From assembly GCA_002423205.1 (NCBI GenBank), contig DIUZ01000026.1:248001-312000 (forward strand): a DNA stretch of 64,000 nt. The letters are read 5' to 3'. The DNA comes from Micavibrio sp. UBA6145 (GTDB taxonomy: Bacteria; Pseudomonadota; Alphaproteobacteria; Micavibrionales; UBA1664). Made by a program: the position numbers and the translations under genes. Shown here piece after piece: positions 16,339 through 23,407 of this stretch; position 1 is the stretch's first letter, and each line of letters starts with the position of its first letter. The notes beneath the pieces were generated by a model. That model was not told the origin of the DNA. It did not search any database and was given only the letters and a program-made list of their open reading frames with translations.

Positions 16339-18168
16339 CTATCCGTGGGCCAGCCCTTTCAGACGCGCCGATGCCTCGGGCGACAACAACATGTGATTGT
16401 GCACGCTGCCCGCCGGCATCATGGGCAGGCAGTCCTCGTTCCTGATCTTGATCTCCAGGAAATACGGGCCGTCATCATACGCCATCATGCGTTTCATGGC
16501 GGCGTCCAGATCGGCCGGGTCGCTCACGCGTTCGGCCTTTGCATTGGACCCCTGCGCCCGGAATTCGGCGCAGAAATCCTTGCTGCTGTTGGCGAATGTG
16601 CTTTGCGACATGCGCCCGCCGTGAAACCCGCGCTGCCATTGCCCCACCATGTTCAGGGAATTGTTGTTCAGCATGACGATCTTGACCGGCAGATCGTAAC
16701 GGCACGCCGTTTCAACCTCCGGTGTATTCATGCGCCATGACCCGTCACCCGTGATCATGATCGCCGGCGCATCAGGCCGCGCACGCTTGGCACCAATGGC
16801 CGCCGGAAGGCCATACCCCATGGTCCCAACCTTGCCCGAGGTCATCAACTGGCGCGGTTTTTTGAACGGCAGGTATTGCGCCGCCCACATCTGGTGCTGG
16901 CCGACATTGGTGGCCACCGTGTAATCGGGCAGATACACCAGATGTTCGCCCAGCTTCATCATCACATGCTGCGCACGAATATCTTCGCCGTTCGGGGCTT
17001 CGATATCCAGCGACCGCACCTGCCGCCACGCATTGATCTGCGCCCACCAGTTTTTCAGACGCGACTTGGCGGGCTTTTTCGGCTGCGCACGCCATGCCTC
17101 GCGCAAATTATGCAGCGCGTATGCGGCGTCACCGTACAGGCTGATATCCGCCCGCACGATCTTGTTCATTTCCGCCGGGTCGACATCGATATGTATGACC
17201 CGGGCATGCGGTGCAAACAGGCGTTTGCCATTTTCATCCTTCACCTTGCCCGTCACACGGTCGTCAAATCTTGCACCGACCGCGATGATCAGATCCGCGT
17301 CATGCATGGCCATGTTGGCTTCATATGTGCCGTGCATGCCCAGCATGCCCATATGCGCGCGGTGCGTGGTTGGGTACGCGCCCAGCCCCATCAATGTCGA
17401 TGTCGCGGGGAAACCCGTTTCGTTCAACAATCGCACCAGCGTGGCGCTCGCCTCTGCCCCCGCATTGATAACCCCGCCGCCGACATAAAACACCGGCTTG
17501 CGCGCCTGCCGCATCATCTGCACGGCGGCATGATAATTCTCCGGCAATGACGTAACACCCGGCGACATGAAGGCATGATCGTCAGGCCCGAACGTAACAT
17601 CCGCATTCTGGACATCTTTGGGAATATCGACATGCACAACGCCGGGACGGCCATCTGCGGCAAGACGAAACGCCTGGCGCAATTGCGACACCAGCCGCGC
17701 CGGGTCGTTGATCAGCATGTTGTGCTTGGTGATGGGGCGTGAAATCCCGGTGGCATCCACTTCCTGAAACGCATCGGTGCCGATCAGGCTGCGCGCAACC
17801 TGCCCGGCAATAACAACCATCGGCACGGAATCGCCCTGCGCATCTGCCATCGGCGTGACCGCGTTGGTAAAACCGGGACCGGATGTGACAAACAAAACGC
17901 CCGTCTTGCCGCTGGCACGCGCGTAACCGGTCGCCATGTGACCCGCACCACCTTCCGCCGCGGTCAGGATATGCGTCATGTTATGCGGCACTTTTTCAAG
18001 GCCGTCATAGATCGGCATGATCGCGCCGCCCGGATATCCAAAAATCGTGTCCACGCCCTGTTCCTTCAGCACCTCGATCACCGCCTCATGCGCAGGCATG
18101 GTTCGTATGGCCGGCGCGGACGCATGGCGGAGATGATCTTTAGGTAACTGGTACATATTGTTTTGCAT
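16339..18168 (-). CDS. ilvB: Acetolactate synthase, large (catalytic) subunit
   Basis: The 609-residue protein is a ThDP enzyme that condenses pyruvate with pyruvate or 2-oxobutyrate in valine, leucine and isoleucine synthesis. Visible motifs include FGYPGGAIMPIYD (about 42-54), the catalytic-Glu segment AAEGGAGHMATGYARASG (about 69-86), the FAD-domain stretch and the ThDP/Mg motif GDGSWRMNTPE with NNNSLNMVGQW (about 480-515). The usual RHEQ is replaced by TAAEGG, keeping Glu. No small regulatory subunit (ilvN/ilvH) is next to it. A terminator hairpin 23 bp upstream and hydrophobic micro-ORFs ahead of it point to attenuation control. Confidence 0.93.
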   Translation of the reverse strand: MQNNMYQLPKDHLRHASAPAIRTMPAHEAVIEVLKEQGVDTIFGYPGGAIMPIYDGLEKVPHNMTHILTAAEGGAGHMATGYARASGKTGVLFVTSGPGFTNAVTPMADAQGDSVPMVVIAGQVARSLIGTDAFQEVDATGISRPITKHNMLINDPARLVSQLRQAFRLAADGRPGVVHVDIPKDVQNADVTFGPDDHAFMSPGVTSLPENYHAAVQMMRQARKPVFYVGGGVINAGAEASATLVRLLNETGFPATSTLMGLGAYPTTHRAHMGMLGMHGTYEANMAMHDADLIIAVGARFDDRVTGKVKDENGKRLFAPHARVIHIDVDPAEMNKIVRADISLYGDAAYALHNLREAWRAQPKKPAKSRLKNWWAQINAWRQVRSLDIEAPNGEDIRAQHVMMKLGEHLVYLPDYTVATNVGQHQMWAAQYLPFKKPRQLMTSGKVGTMGYGLPAAIGAKRARPDAPAIMITGDGSWRMNTPEVETACRYDLPVKIVMLNNNSLNMVGQWQRGFHGGRMSQSTFANSSKDFCAEFRAQGSNAKAERVSDPADLDAAMKRMMAYDDGPYFLEIKIRNEDCLPMMPAGSVHNHMLLSPEASARLKGLAHG

Positions 18169-18190
18169 GACACTCTCGTTTGATTTTGAA

Positions 18191-18222
18191 AAAGAAAAAC
18201 CCCGGCTTTTTAAGGGCCGGGG
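18191..18222 (-). terminator. Terminator/attenuator immediately upstream of ilvB
   Basis: On the minus strand CCCCGGC-CCTTAAAAA-GCCGGGG is followed by TTTTTCTTTTT, ending 23 bp before the ilvB start. The 5' arm with flanking bases (CCGCCCCGGC, plus 18216-18225) can instead pair with GCCGGGACGG (plus 18277-18286) inside the upstream micro-ORF, nine of ten positions. A competing antiterminator is therefore possible. Confidence 0.8.
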
Positions 18223-18246
18223 CGGTTTGGACTTTGGTTTTCGGTT

Positions 18247-18342
18247 TTATCGCTTCACCTTCACCCATGCCTTTTCCCGTCCCGGCGCGATTACCACACC
18301 AAGAATGAGCACAAGGGATACGATGATGGCTGACATGAACAT
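18247..18342 (-). CDS. Hydrophobic 31-residue peptide: candidate ilv leader peptide or small membrane protein
   Basis: The ORF starts with an ATG that overlaps the stop of the upstream gene (TAATG) and has GGAG nine bases upstream. Residues 6-18 read IIVSLVLILGVVI, so 11 of 13 codons are Ile, Val or Leu; a basic tail (REKAWVKVKR) follows. The codons for residues 19-22 form the sequence that can pair with the 5' arm of the downstream terminator. This fits a leader peptide sensing branched-chain aminoacyl-tRNA ahead of ilvB. The same features would also fit a one-helix inner-membrane micro-protein coupled to the upstream gene; the sequence alone does not decide. Confidence 0.55.
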   Translation of the reverse strand: MFMSAIIVSLVLILGVVIAPGREKAWVKVKR

Positions 18343-18923
18343 TATGCGATGCTCCGGCGCGGGACGGGCGGCTTCGGCTTGGGTGAACGGATTTCATCAG
18401 CGCGCGCATACAGCTCGATAATTTTGTCCGTGCTGGCAACCATGTGCTGATATTCGCCGAAACGGTGGCCGTCCAGCGGAATGCTCACCTGCGGACGCGC
18501 CAGATAGGTGGCACGTGTTTCACGCATCGTTGTGTCATGGATGTTATACATGCTGCGCGCGCCCTGTTTATCACCGTAGCACTGGTCGACATAACCGATC
18601 ACGATACCGCGGTCGCGGTGACCATGGCGGGAGACAAGCCCGTGGTACTGAATGTACACGGCGTCCTCGAGCGTGAATTTCATATCACGCGTCTGCCCGG
18701 GTGTGGCACCCGCCGGAATCGGGAAGCATTGCAACAGCAGGGTCATGCTGCCGTCACGGTCGACGCTGCTGCCTTTCATGGGATAACCGTTATGGATGTA
18801 AAAACACCCCATAGGGGCATGCTTGGGTTGTTCCGCCGCCGGGCTTGCCGCCCGGTTCTGCGCCTGTGTGGCCGAAGCGTCGCGGTTGCTGTGGCGGAAG
18901 GTTCTTGCTGCTGCACTCTGCAT
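18342..18923 (-). CDS. Hypothetical protein
   Basis: I do not recognise this 193-residue protein. The first about 35 residues are Ala/Gln/Arg-rich and probably disordered. The middle (residues 36-165) looks folded, with GCFYIHNGYPM, LLLQCFPIPAGATPGQ, FTLEDAVYIQYHGLVSRHGHRDRGIVIGYVDQCYGD and a late DGHRFGEYQHMVAS. The end is Pro/Lys/Arg-rich. It has no signal peptide or membrane helix. It sits between two hydrophobic leader-like peptides upstream of ilvB and may be transcribed with it when the terminators are read through. An AGAAAG tract precedes ATG 18923. Confidence 0.6.
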   Translation of the reverse strand: MQSAAARTFRHSNRDASATQAQNRAASPAAEQPKHAPMGCFYIHNGYPMKGSSVDRDGSMTLLLQCFPIPAGATPGQTRDMKFTLEDAVYIQYHGLVSRHGHRDRGIVIGYVDQCYGDKQGARSMYNIHDTTMRETRATYLARPQVSIPLDGHRFGEYQHMVASTDKIIELYARADEIRSPKPKPPVPRRSIA

Positions 18924-18997
18924 TTTTTTATCTTTCTAATTCGTTTGTAGTGTTTGCCGTTTATCCGAAAACATTTTTGGACCATTTATAAAAATTT

Positions 18998-19030
18998 AGC
19001 GCCCTGTCGGTGGTTCCTCCGAAGGGCGCT
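18998..19030 (-). terminator. Terminator/attenuator hairpin after the first leader peptide
   Basis: On the minus strand AGCGCCCT (plus 19023-19030) pairs with AGGGCGCT (plus 18998-19005), extended by an inner TCGG/CCGA stem, and is followed by AAATTTTTAT. The 5' arm GCGCCCTT (plus 19022-19029) can alternatively pair with GAGGGCGC (plus 19078-19085), which lies in the last codons of the upstream leader peptide. Confidence 0.8.
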
Positions 19031-19066
19031 TTGAGCGATGTACCAGGTCTTTTCTCTGTGTCTGAC

Positions 19067-19159
19067 CTAAACCGCCTGCGCCCTCACGCCAATTACGACG
19101 AGAAGGTTTGCAAGAAGCGCTACAATGTTTGCGCTGTTGGTGACGGCGATAGTACGCAT
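19067..19159 (-). CDS. Leader peptide rich in Ile/Val/Leu (candidate ilv attenuator peptide)
   Basis: The 30-residue ORF reads MRTIAVTNSAN and then IVALLANLLVVIGVRAQAV. Residues 12-23 hold nine Ile, Leu or Val codons. The ATG lies about where a transcript from the TTGTCA-N17-TAATAC promoter would begin, so translation may be leaderless, as in some alphaproteobacterial leader peptides. The stop codon (TAG, plus 19067-19069) lies 8 bases beyond the antiterminator segment at 19078-19085. A ribosome at the stop would mask that segment and allow the terminator at 18998-19030; stalling at the Ile/Val/Leu codons would leave it free. This is the classical attenuation geometry. No conservation has been checked. 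Confidence 0.65.
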   Translation of the reverse strand: MRTIAVTNSANIVALLANLLVVIGVRAQAV

Positions 19160-19166
19160 ATCCGTA

Positions 19167-19195
19167 GTATTATGTAGGCACAGCGGGTCTGACAA
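19167..19195 (-). promoter_or_regulatory. Candidate sigma-70 promoter for the ilv leader
   Basis: On the minus strand TTGTCA (plus 19190-19195) and TAATAC (plus 19167-19172) are separated by 17 bases. The expected transcription start is about 19160, one base before the ATG of the leader peptide. Confidence 0.55.
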
Positions 19196-19293
19196 CAGAT
19201 TTTTACAAAATCGGGCGGAAAACGAAATAAAATGACCCGCGCACCTTGAGGACATCCCCAGGACACCGATCATCAATCTCTGTTTTGCCTGTA

Positions 19294-20481
19294 TTAAGCG
19301 GCGGCTTTTGCACCCTGCGCCTTGATGGTCGCATATGCGTAGTCCAGCCACGGCAGCAGGGCGGCGATATCCGCATTCTCAACCGTGGCACCGCCCCAGA
19401 TGCGAATGCCGCCCGGTGCATCCCGGTACGAACCGATGTCTTTACCGACATTTTCGTCGTCCATCATCTTGACCAGGGTTTTAAGCATCGCATCCTGCGC
19501 GTCCTGCGGCTGCGAGGTAAACCAGGGGTCTTTGACCTTCAGGCAGATCGACGTGCAGGAACGGATCTCTTTGCGTTCCGGAAGGAAATCGATCCAGTCC
19601 GATTGATCGACCCACGCGGCAATGGTGGCCAGGTTGGATTCGCTGCGCTTGATCAGTGCCGAAAGACCGCCAAGACCATCCGCCCATTTCAGGGCGTCGA
19701 GGCAGTCCTCAACGCACAGCATCGACGGCGTGTTGATCGTGGCACCTTCAAAAATGTCCGCCTGCAATTTAATGCTGCCGTCCTTTTCTTTCTTGGTCAT
19801 GCGGAAGATTTTCGGCAACGGGCGGTCCGGCTTATACGATTCCAGACGCGCAACCGCGCGGGGGCTCAGGACCAGCATGCCATGCGCAGCCTCACCGCCC
19901 AGCACCTTCTGCCACGACCACGTAATCACATCCAGCTTGTCCCACGGCATATCCATCGCACACACGGCCGACGTCGCATCGCAGATCGTAAGGCCCTTGC
20001 GGTCCGCCTTGATCCAGTCGCCGTTCGGCACACGCACGCCCGATGTCGTGCCGTTCCATGTAAAAACCACGTCGCGGTCGGTATCGACCTGCGACAGATC
20101 CGACAGCTGGCCGTAATCCGCCGTGAATTCACGCACGTCTTTGAGTTTCAACTGGCCGGTCACGTCTTTCAGCCATTCCATGCCGAATGATTCCCATGCG
20201 ACGATATCAACGCCGCGCTCACCCAGCATCGACCACATGACCATTTCAACCGCGCCGGTGTCAGACGCCGGCACGATGCCGATCTTGTAGTCGGCGGGGA
20301 TGTTCAGAAGTTTGCGGTGGCCTTCGATCACGGCCTGCAGGCGTTTTTTACCCGGGCCAGAACGGTGCGAACGGCCCAGCAGCGCAGCAGACAATGCATC
20401 CACGCTCCATCCCGGACGTTTGGCGCAGGGGCCCGACGAAAACATCGGGTTGTTGGGTTTTACAGTCGGCTTCGTTGTCAT
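19294..20481 (-). CDS. serC: Phosphoserine aminotransferase
   Basis: SerC transaminates 3-phosphohydroxypyruvate with glutamate to give phosphoserine. The 395-residue protein belongs to the alphaproteobacterial subtype. It has NPMFSSGPCAKRPGW near the N-terminus, SHRSGPGKKRL, VPASDTGAVEMVMW (PLP phosphate region, about 70-83) and the PLP lysine in ITWSWQKVLGGEAAHGM (about 190). It starts only 28 bp from the divergent serB start. Downstream, about 134 bp separate its stop from the ilv leader peptide. Serine from SerA, SerC and SerB would thus be made from one small region. Confidence 0.95.
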   Translation of the reverse strand: MTTKPTVKPNNPMFSSGPCAKRPGWSVDALSAALLGRSHRSGPGKKRLQAVIEGHRKLLNIPADYKIGIVPASDTGAVEMVMWSMLGERGVDIVAWESFGMEWLKDVTGQLKLKDVREFTADYGQLSDLSQVDTDRDVVFTWNGTTSGVRVPNGDWIKADRKGLTICDATSAVCAMDMPWDKLDVITWSWQKVLGGEAAHGMLVLSPRAVARLESYKPDRPLPKIFRMTKKEKDGSIKLQADIFEGATINTPSMLCVEDCLDALKWADGLGGLSALIKRSESNLATIAAWVDQSDWIDFLPERKEIRSCTSICLKVKDPWFTSQPQDAQDAMLKTLVKMMDDENVGKDIGSYRDAPGGIRIWGGATVENADIAALLPWLDYAYATIKAQGAKAAA

Positions 20482-20509
20482 GTTCGCATCTGCCTGTTAG
20501 GTTTGAAAT

Positions 20510-21364
20510 GTGCCCTATGTCATCACGCTCATCGCCCCAAGCCAAGCCCCCATTTTGGAGGCGCTGGAACACGTCAGAAAATCAATTTCCCACGCGCACA
20601 TCCGCGATCTGAATGGTGCTTTTGATATAGTCACCGATACGCCTGCGTCAAAATCCCTCATGGATGAGATCCGCGCCCGTTTTCAGGTCGACATTCTGTG
20701 GCAGGATCTGGCCCACCGCGAAAAACGCCTCTTCATCGCCGACATGGACGCCACCATGGTGGAAGAGGAAACCCTCGACGAACTCGCCGCCTATGTCGGC
20801 CTGAAAGACCAGATCGCCGCCATTACAAAACGCGCCATGAACGGCGAACTCGACTTTCATGCTGCGTTACGCGAGCGTGTGAGCCTGCTCAAGGGCCTGT
20901 CTGCCAGCGCCCTTCACGACACCGCAGCAAAGATGCATTTCACAAATGGCGGAAAACAGCTGCTTTCAACCCTCAGGCGCAACAAGGTCCACTGCGTTCT
21001 GGTATCAGGCGGTTTTACCTTCTTCACCGGTCACGTTGCTGCATTTCTGGGATTTAATGAAAACTACGGCAACACCCTGAATATCGAGGGCGGCATGCTC
21101 ACCGGCACGGTGGGCGAACCCATTCTGGACAAGACTTACAAGCAAACCTGCCTTGAAAACACGGCCCGGCGCCTGGGCATCCCATTGACCCAAACCATCG
21201 CCATCGGCGACGGTGCCAATGATCTGCCGATGCTGCAAACGGCAGGGCTTGGCGTCGGCTTCCAGTCAAAACCGCTTCTGCGCGATGTGCTGCCTAACCA
21301 CCTGCTTTATTGCGGGCTGGACGCGTTAATTCCCGTCATGGGCCTTGCCCCAGATATCAAATAG
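20510..21364 (+). CDS. serB: Phosphoserine phosphatase
   Basis: SerB hydrolyses phosphoserine to serine, the last step of the pathway. The 284-residue HAD-family protein has an N-terminal regulatory-like part (MPYVITLIAPSQ). The nucleophile motif is ADMDATMVEEETLDELA (about 77-93), with Ala where Ser is more usual, followed by VLVSGGFTFFTGHVA (motif II) and the Lys and IAIGDGANDLPML (motif III) at residues about 165-250. Its 3' end overlaps the convergent MsrA-like gene by 39 bp. The 28-bp gap to serC means each promoter must overlap the other gene's 5' region. Confidence 0.95.
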   Translation: MPYVITLIAPSQAPILEALEHVRKSISHAHIRDLNGAFDIVTDTPASKSLMDEIRARFQVDILWQDLAHREKRLFIADMDATMVEEETLDELAAYVGLKDQIAAITKRAMNGELDFHAALRERVSLLKGLSASALHDTAAKMHFTNGGKQLLSTLRRNKVHCVLVSGGFTFFTGHVAAFLGFNENYGNTLNIEGGMLTGTVGEPILDKTYKQTCLENTARRLGIPLTQTIAIGDGANDLPMLQTAGLGVGFQSKPLLRDVLPNHLLYCGLDALIPVMGLAPDIK

Positions 21365-21928
21365 ACGCTGATCGCGCCCGCAGCGATTGCGGTAAAATTT
21401 GAAGCGCAGCGGGTTCTTGTCGAAATACCCCTGATGATGCCCCTCCGCCGGGTAAAACGCGCCCGCCGGCATAATCACCGGCGCTGCCCGCTGGTCGTTC
21501 ATGCGCGCGCTGTCCGCCTCCACCAGGCTCTTGGACTGGAACGCCGCGTATCTTTGTGCGTCGGTCTCGTAATAAATGGCCGTCGTGTATTGCGGCCCGC
21601 GATCGCAGAACTGCCCTTTGGCATCCAGCGGATCAATATTGTGCCAGTAAATGACCAGCAACTGCTCATACGTAATAATCCGCGGATCATAAAACACCAT
21701 CACCGCAAGCCGGTGGCCGGTATCGCCCTTGGCGACCTGCGTGTAAGACGGATTCGCGATAATGCCGCCGGTATACCCGGCAATGGTGTGATCGACACCA
21801 CGAACATGTGCAAACGCATATTGCAGCGACCAGAAATTCCCCCCCGCAAACATGGCATGCGCAAGCCTGTCCGCGGCCAAAGCCGGTCCGCTCAATAGCA
21901 GGACGATCAGGACAAGAAGAATGCGCAT
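21326..21928 (-). CDS. Exported MsrA-like protein with catalytic Cys replaced
   Basis: The 200-residue protein has a signal peptide (MRILLVLIVLLLSGPALA) and the MsrA methionine-sulfoxide reductase fold signature: HAMFAGGNFWSLQYAF, GYTGGIIANPSYTQV, GHRLAVMVFYDP, LLVIYWHNIDPLDAKGQFCDRGPQY and PAEGHHQGYF. The motif that should read GGCFW reads GGNFW: the codon is AAT, two base changes from any Cys codon. The rest of the fold is preserved, including the QFCDRG Cys. Reductase activity by the normal mechanism is therefore not expected. A binding role, or use of another Cys, is possible. Overlaps the end of serB by 39 bp. Confidence 0.8.
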   Translation of the reverse strand: MRILLVLIVLLLSGPALAADRLAHAMFAGGNFWSLQYAFAHVRGVDHTIAGYTGGIIANPSYTQVAKGDTGHRLAVMVFYDPRIITYEQLLVIYWHNIDPLDAKGQFCDRGPQYTTAIYYETDAQRYAAFQSKSLVEADSARMNDQRAAPVIMPAGAFYPAEGHHQGYFDKNPLRFKFYRNRCGRDQRLFDIWGKAHDGN

Positions 21929-21984
21929 GACGCCAGTCTAGCATCCGGTGCTATGCAAATGCCGCAGCGATGAGAAACAACGCA

Positions 21985-22024
21985 CAAAAAACAAGGCCCG
22001 CATTTCTGCGGGCCTTGTTTTTTG
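21985..22024. terminator. Strong intrinsic terminator
   Basis: ACAAGGCCCGCA-TTTC-TGCGGGCCTTGT (21991-22018) is a perfect 12-bp stem flanked by A-run and T-run. It ends the porin transcript on the minus strand before the MsrA-like gene. Confidence 0.95.
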
Positions 22025-22041
22025 TATCCAATCCGTAAGGA

Positions 22042-23160
22042 TTAGAATTCCAGTTGGGTACCGAGGGTAACTTGCGTGCCATCGGTATCGGTGCCAGCAA
22101 CGCCACCGAGGCTGCTGATGTCTTGGTACTGAACAGCGCCGCGGAACGTCATGCCCGGACCCCATTCGTAAACAACGCCAGCCGTCCAACGGTCAGCTTC
22201 TTGGTCCGTACCAGCAGCGCCGAAGCCCTGTTCTTGGTTCAGGTAAGAAGCGCCCAGTTTGTAGGGTCCAGTGGTGTAGTCAACGCCAGCAACCCAGCTC
22301 TCGGTCTCAAAGTTACCGGTGAGTGAGTTGTTGCTTTCAACATAAGCAGCGCCAACGCCGAAAGCGCCGAAGCCGATGTTTGCACCAACGTTCCAGGCTT
22401 CGAGATCATCGGTACCTGCAGCTGCGCTAACAGCTTCAGCCATCGAGTAACCAGCGCCGAGGGCCAGGTCGATTGCATTGAAAGAACCTTCGTAACGAGC
22501 AGCAACTTCCCATGCATCTTCATGAGTCAGAGCAGCCGGAGCGAGGGCAGCAGTGGTAACAACAGCACCGGAGATGCCAGCTTGGTCAAAGCCAACGGTC
22601 GGGGTGTACGAAGCAGCAGCTTGGAAGCCGTTGAACACCGGGGTGATGTAGGTCAGTTTGTTGGAGTAACCGGTCGGATCTTGAGCATAGCTCAGAGCGC
22701 CAGTGACGTTGCCAGCAACGGTGTTGAAGCCGAAGCCGCTGATGACCGGACGAATGCCGTCAACTTTGTCGTCAGCCGAAGGTGCACCAACTTGCAGGAG
22801 GTAAGCAGCGCCATCTTCTTCACCGAAGTTTACGCGGCCCCATGCCGACGAGAGGTACATGTACGATTCTTCAATCGTACCAGCGCCATCAGCGCGGTCA
22901 GCCAGGATTTCCATGTGGGCACCGGCAGTGATGCCGTTGTCGAGAGCGACTTCGCCGTTCAGGTGAACTTCCGTGTCTTTACGGAAGTCAAAATTACGAG
23001 CGTCCGTACCAGCAACTTCGTCTTGGTCAGCGTACACAGCGTAACCGCTGATGTAGCCACCGAGGCCGAGTTGCAGTGCCGGCTCATCAGCGCGTGCCGG
23101 AGCGGCAGCGACGAAAGCCAGGCCAGCAAGAGCGGCCGTGCTCATCAAAATGTTCTTCAT
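22042..23160 (-). CDS. Gram-negative porin
   Basis: The 372-residue protein has a signal peptide (MKNILMSTAALAGLAFVAAAPARA-D) and porin-type beta strands through its length: LGLGGYISGYAVYADQD, LNGEVALDNGITAGAHMEI, AWGRVNFGEEDGAAYLLQVG, GYSNKLTYITPVFNGFQAAASY. It ends in a C-terminal Phe (VTLGTQLEF), needed for Bam-dependent assembly. Gram-negative porins of this type form trimers passing small solutes. ATG 23160 behind GGAGG is chosen over the longer frame from 23253. The lower GC of its wobble positions compared with neighbours suggests high expression. It is monocistronic. Confidence 0.9.
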   Translation of the reverse strand: MKNILMSTAALAGLAFVAAAPARADEPALQLGLGGYISGYAVYADQDEVAGTDARNFDFRKDTEVHLNGEVALDNGITAGAHMEILADRADGAGTIEESYMYLSSAWGRVNFGEEDGAAYLLQVGAPSADDKVDGIRPVISGFGFNTVAGNVTGALSYAQDPTGYSNKLTYITPVFNGFQAAASYTPTVGFDQAGISGAVVTTAALAPAALTHEDAWEVAARYEGSFNAIDLALGAGYSMAEAVSAAAGTDDLEAWNVGANIGFGAFGVGAAYVESNNSLTGNFETESWVAGVDYTTGPYKLGASYLNQEQGFGAAGTDQEADRWTAGVVYEWGPGMTFRGAVQYQDISSLGGVAGTDTDGTQVTLGTQLEF

Positions 23161-23310
23161 TGTAGTTCCTCCATAGACCCCTGTCGGCTTAAGTACCATC
23201 AAGGGCATTTGTGCAAGCCCCGTTGACCGGGGCACCGGAGAAGAAAATCTCAAAACTGGAGGGCTTGGTCACGCCTTGGATGGCGGATTTGAGTCATTTT
23301 GTAGACCAGC

Positions 23311-23326
23311 GTTGCATTTTTGCAAC
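23311..23326. promoter_or_regulatory. Inverted repeat upstream of the porin gene
   Basis: GTTGCATTTTTGCAAC is a perfect 6-bp inverted repeat around TTTT, 150 bp upstream of the porin ATG and downstream of the 764-residue orphan gene. It could be an operator or a short hairpin. Apart from this, 23161-23407 shows only the GGAGG ribosome site of the porin; no gene or strong terminator is seen. Confidence 0.35.
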
Positions 23327-23407
23327 AGACGGACACAGGTATTAACGGGCCATGAGCCGTCTTTTTGCATACTAATGCATTGTCTTTAAAAAGAAAACCG
23401 CAGATTT

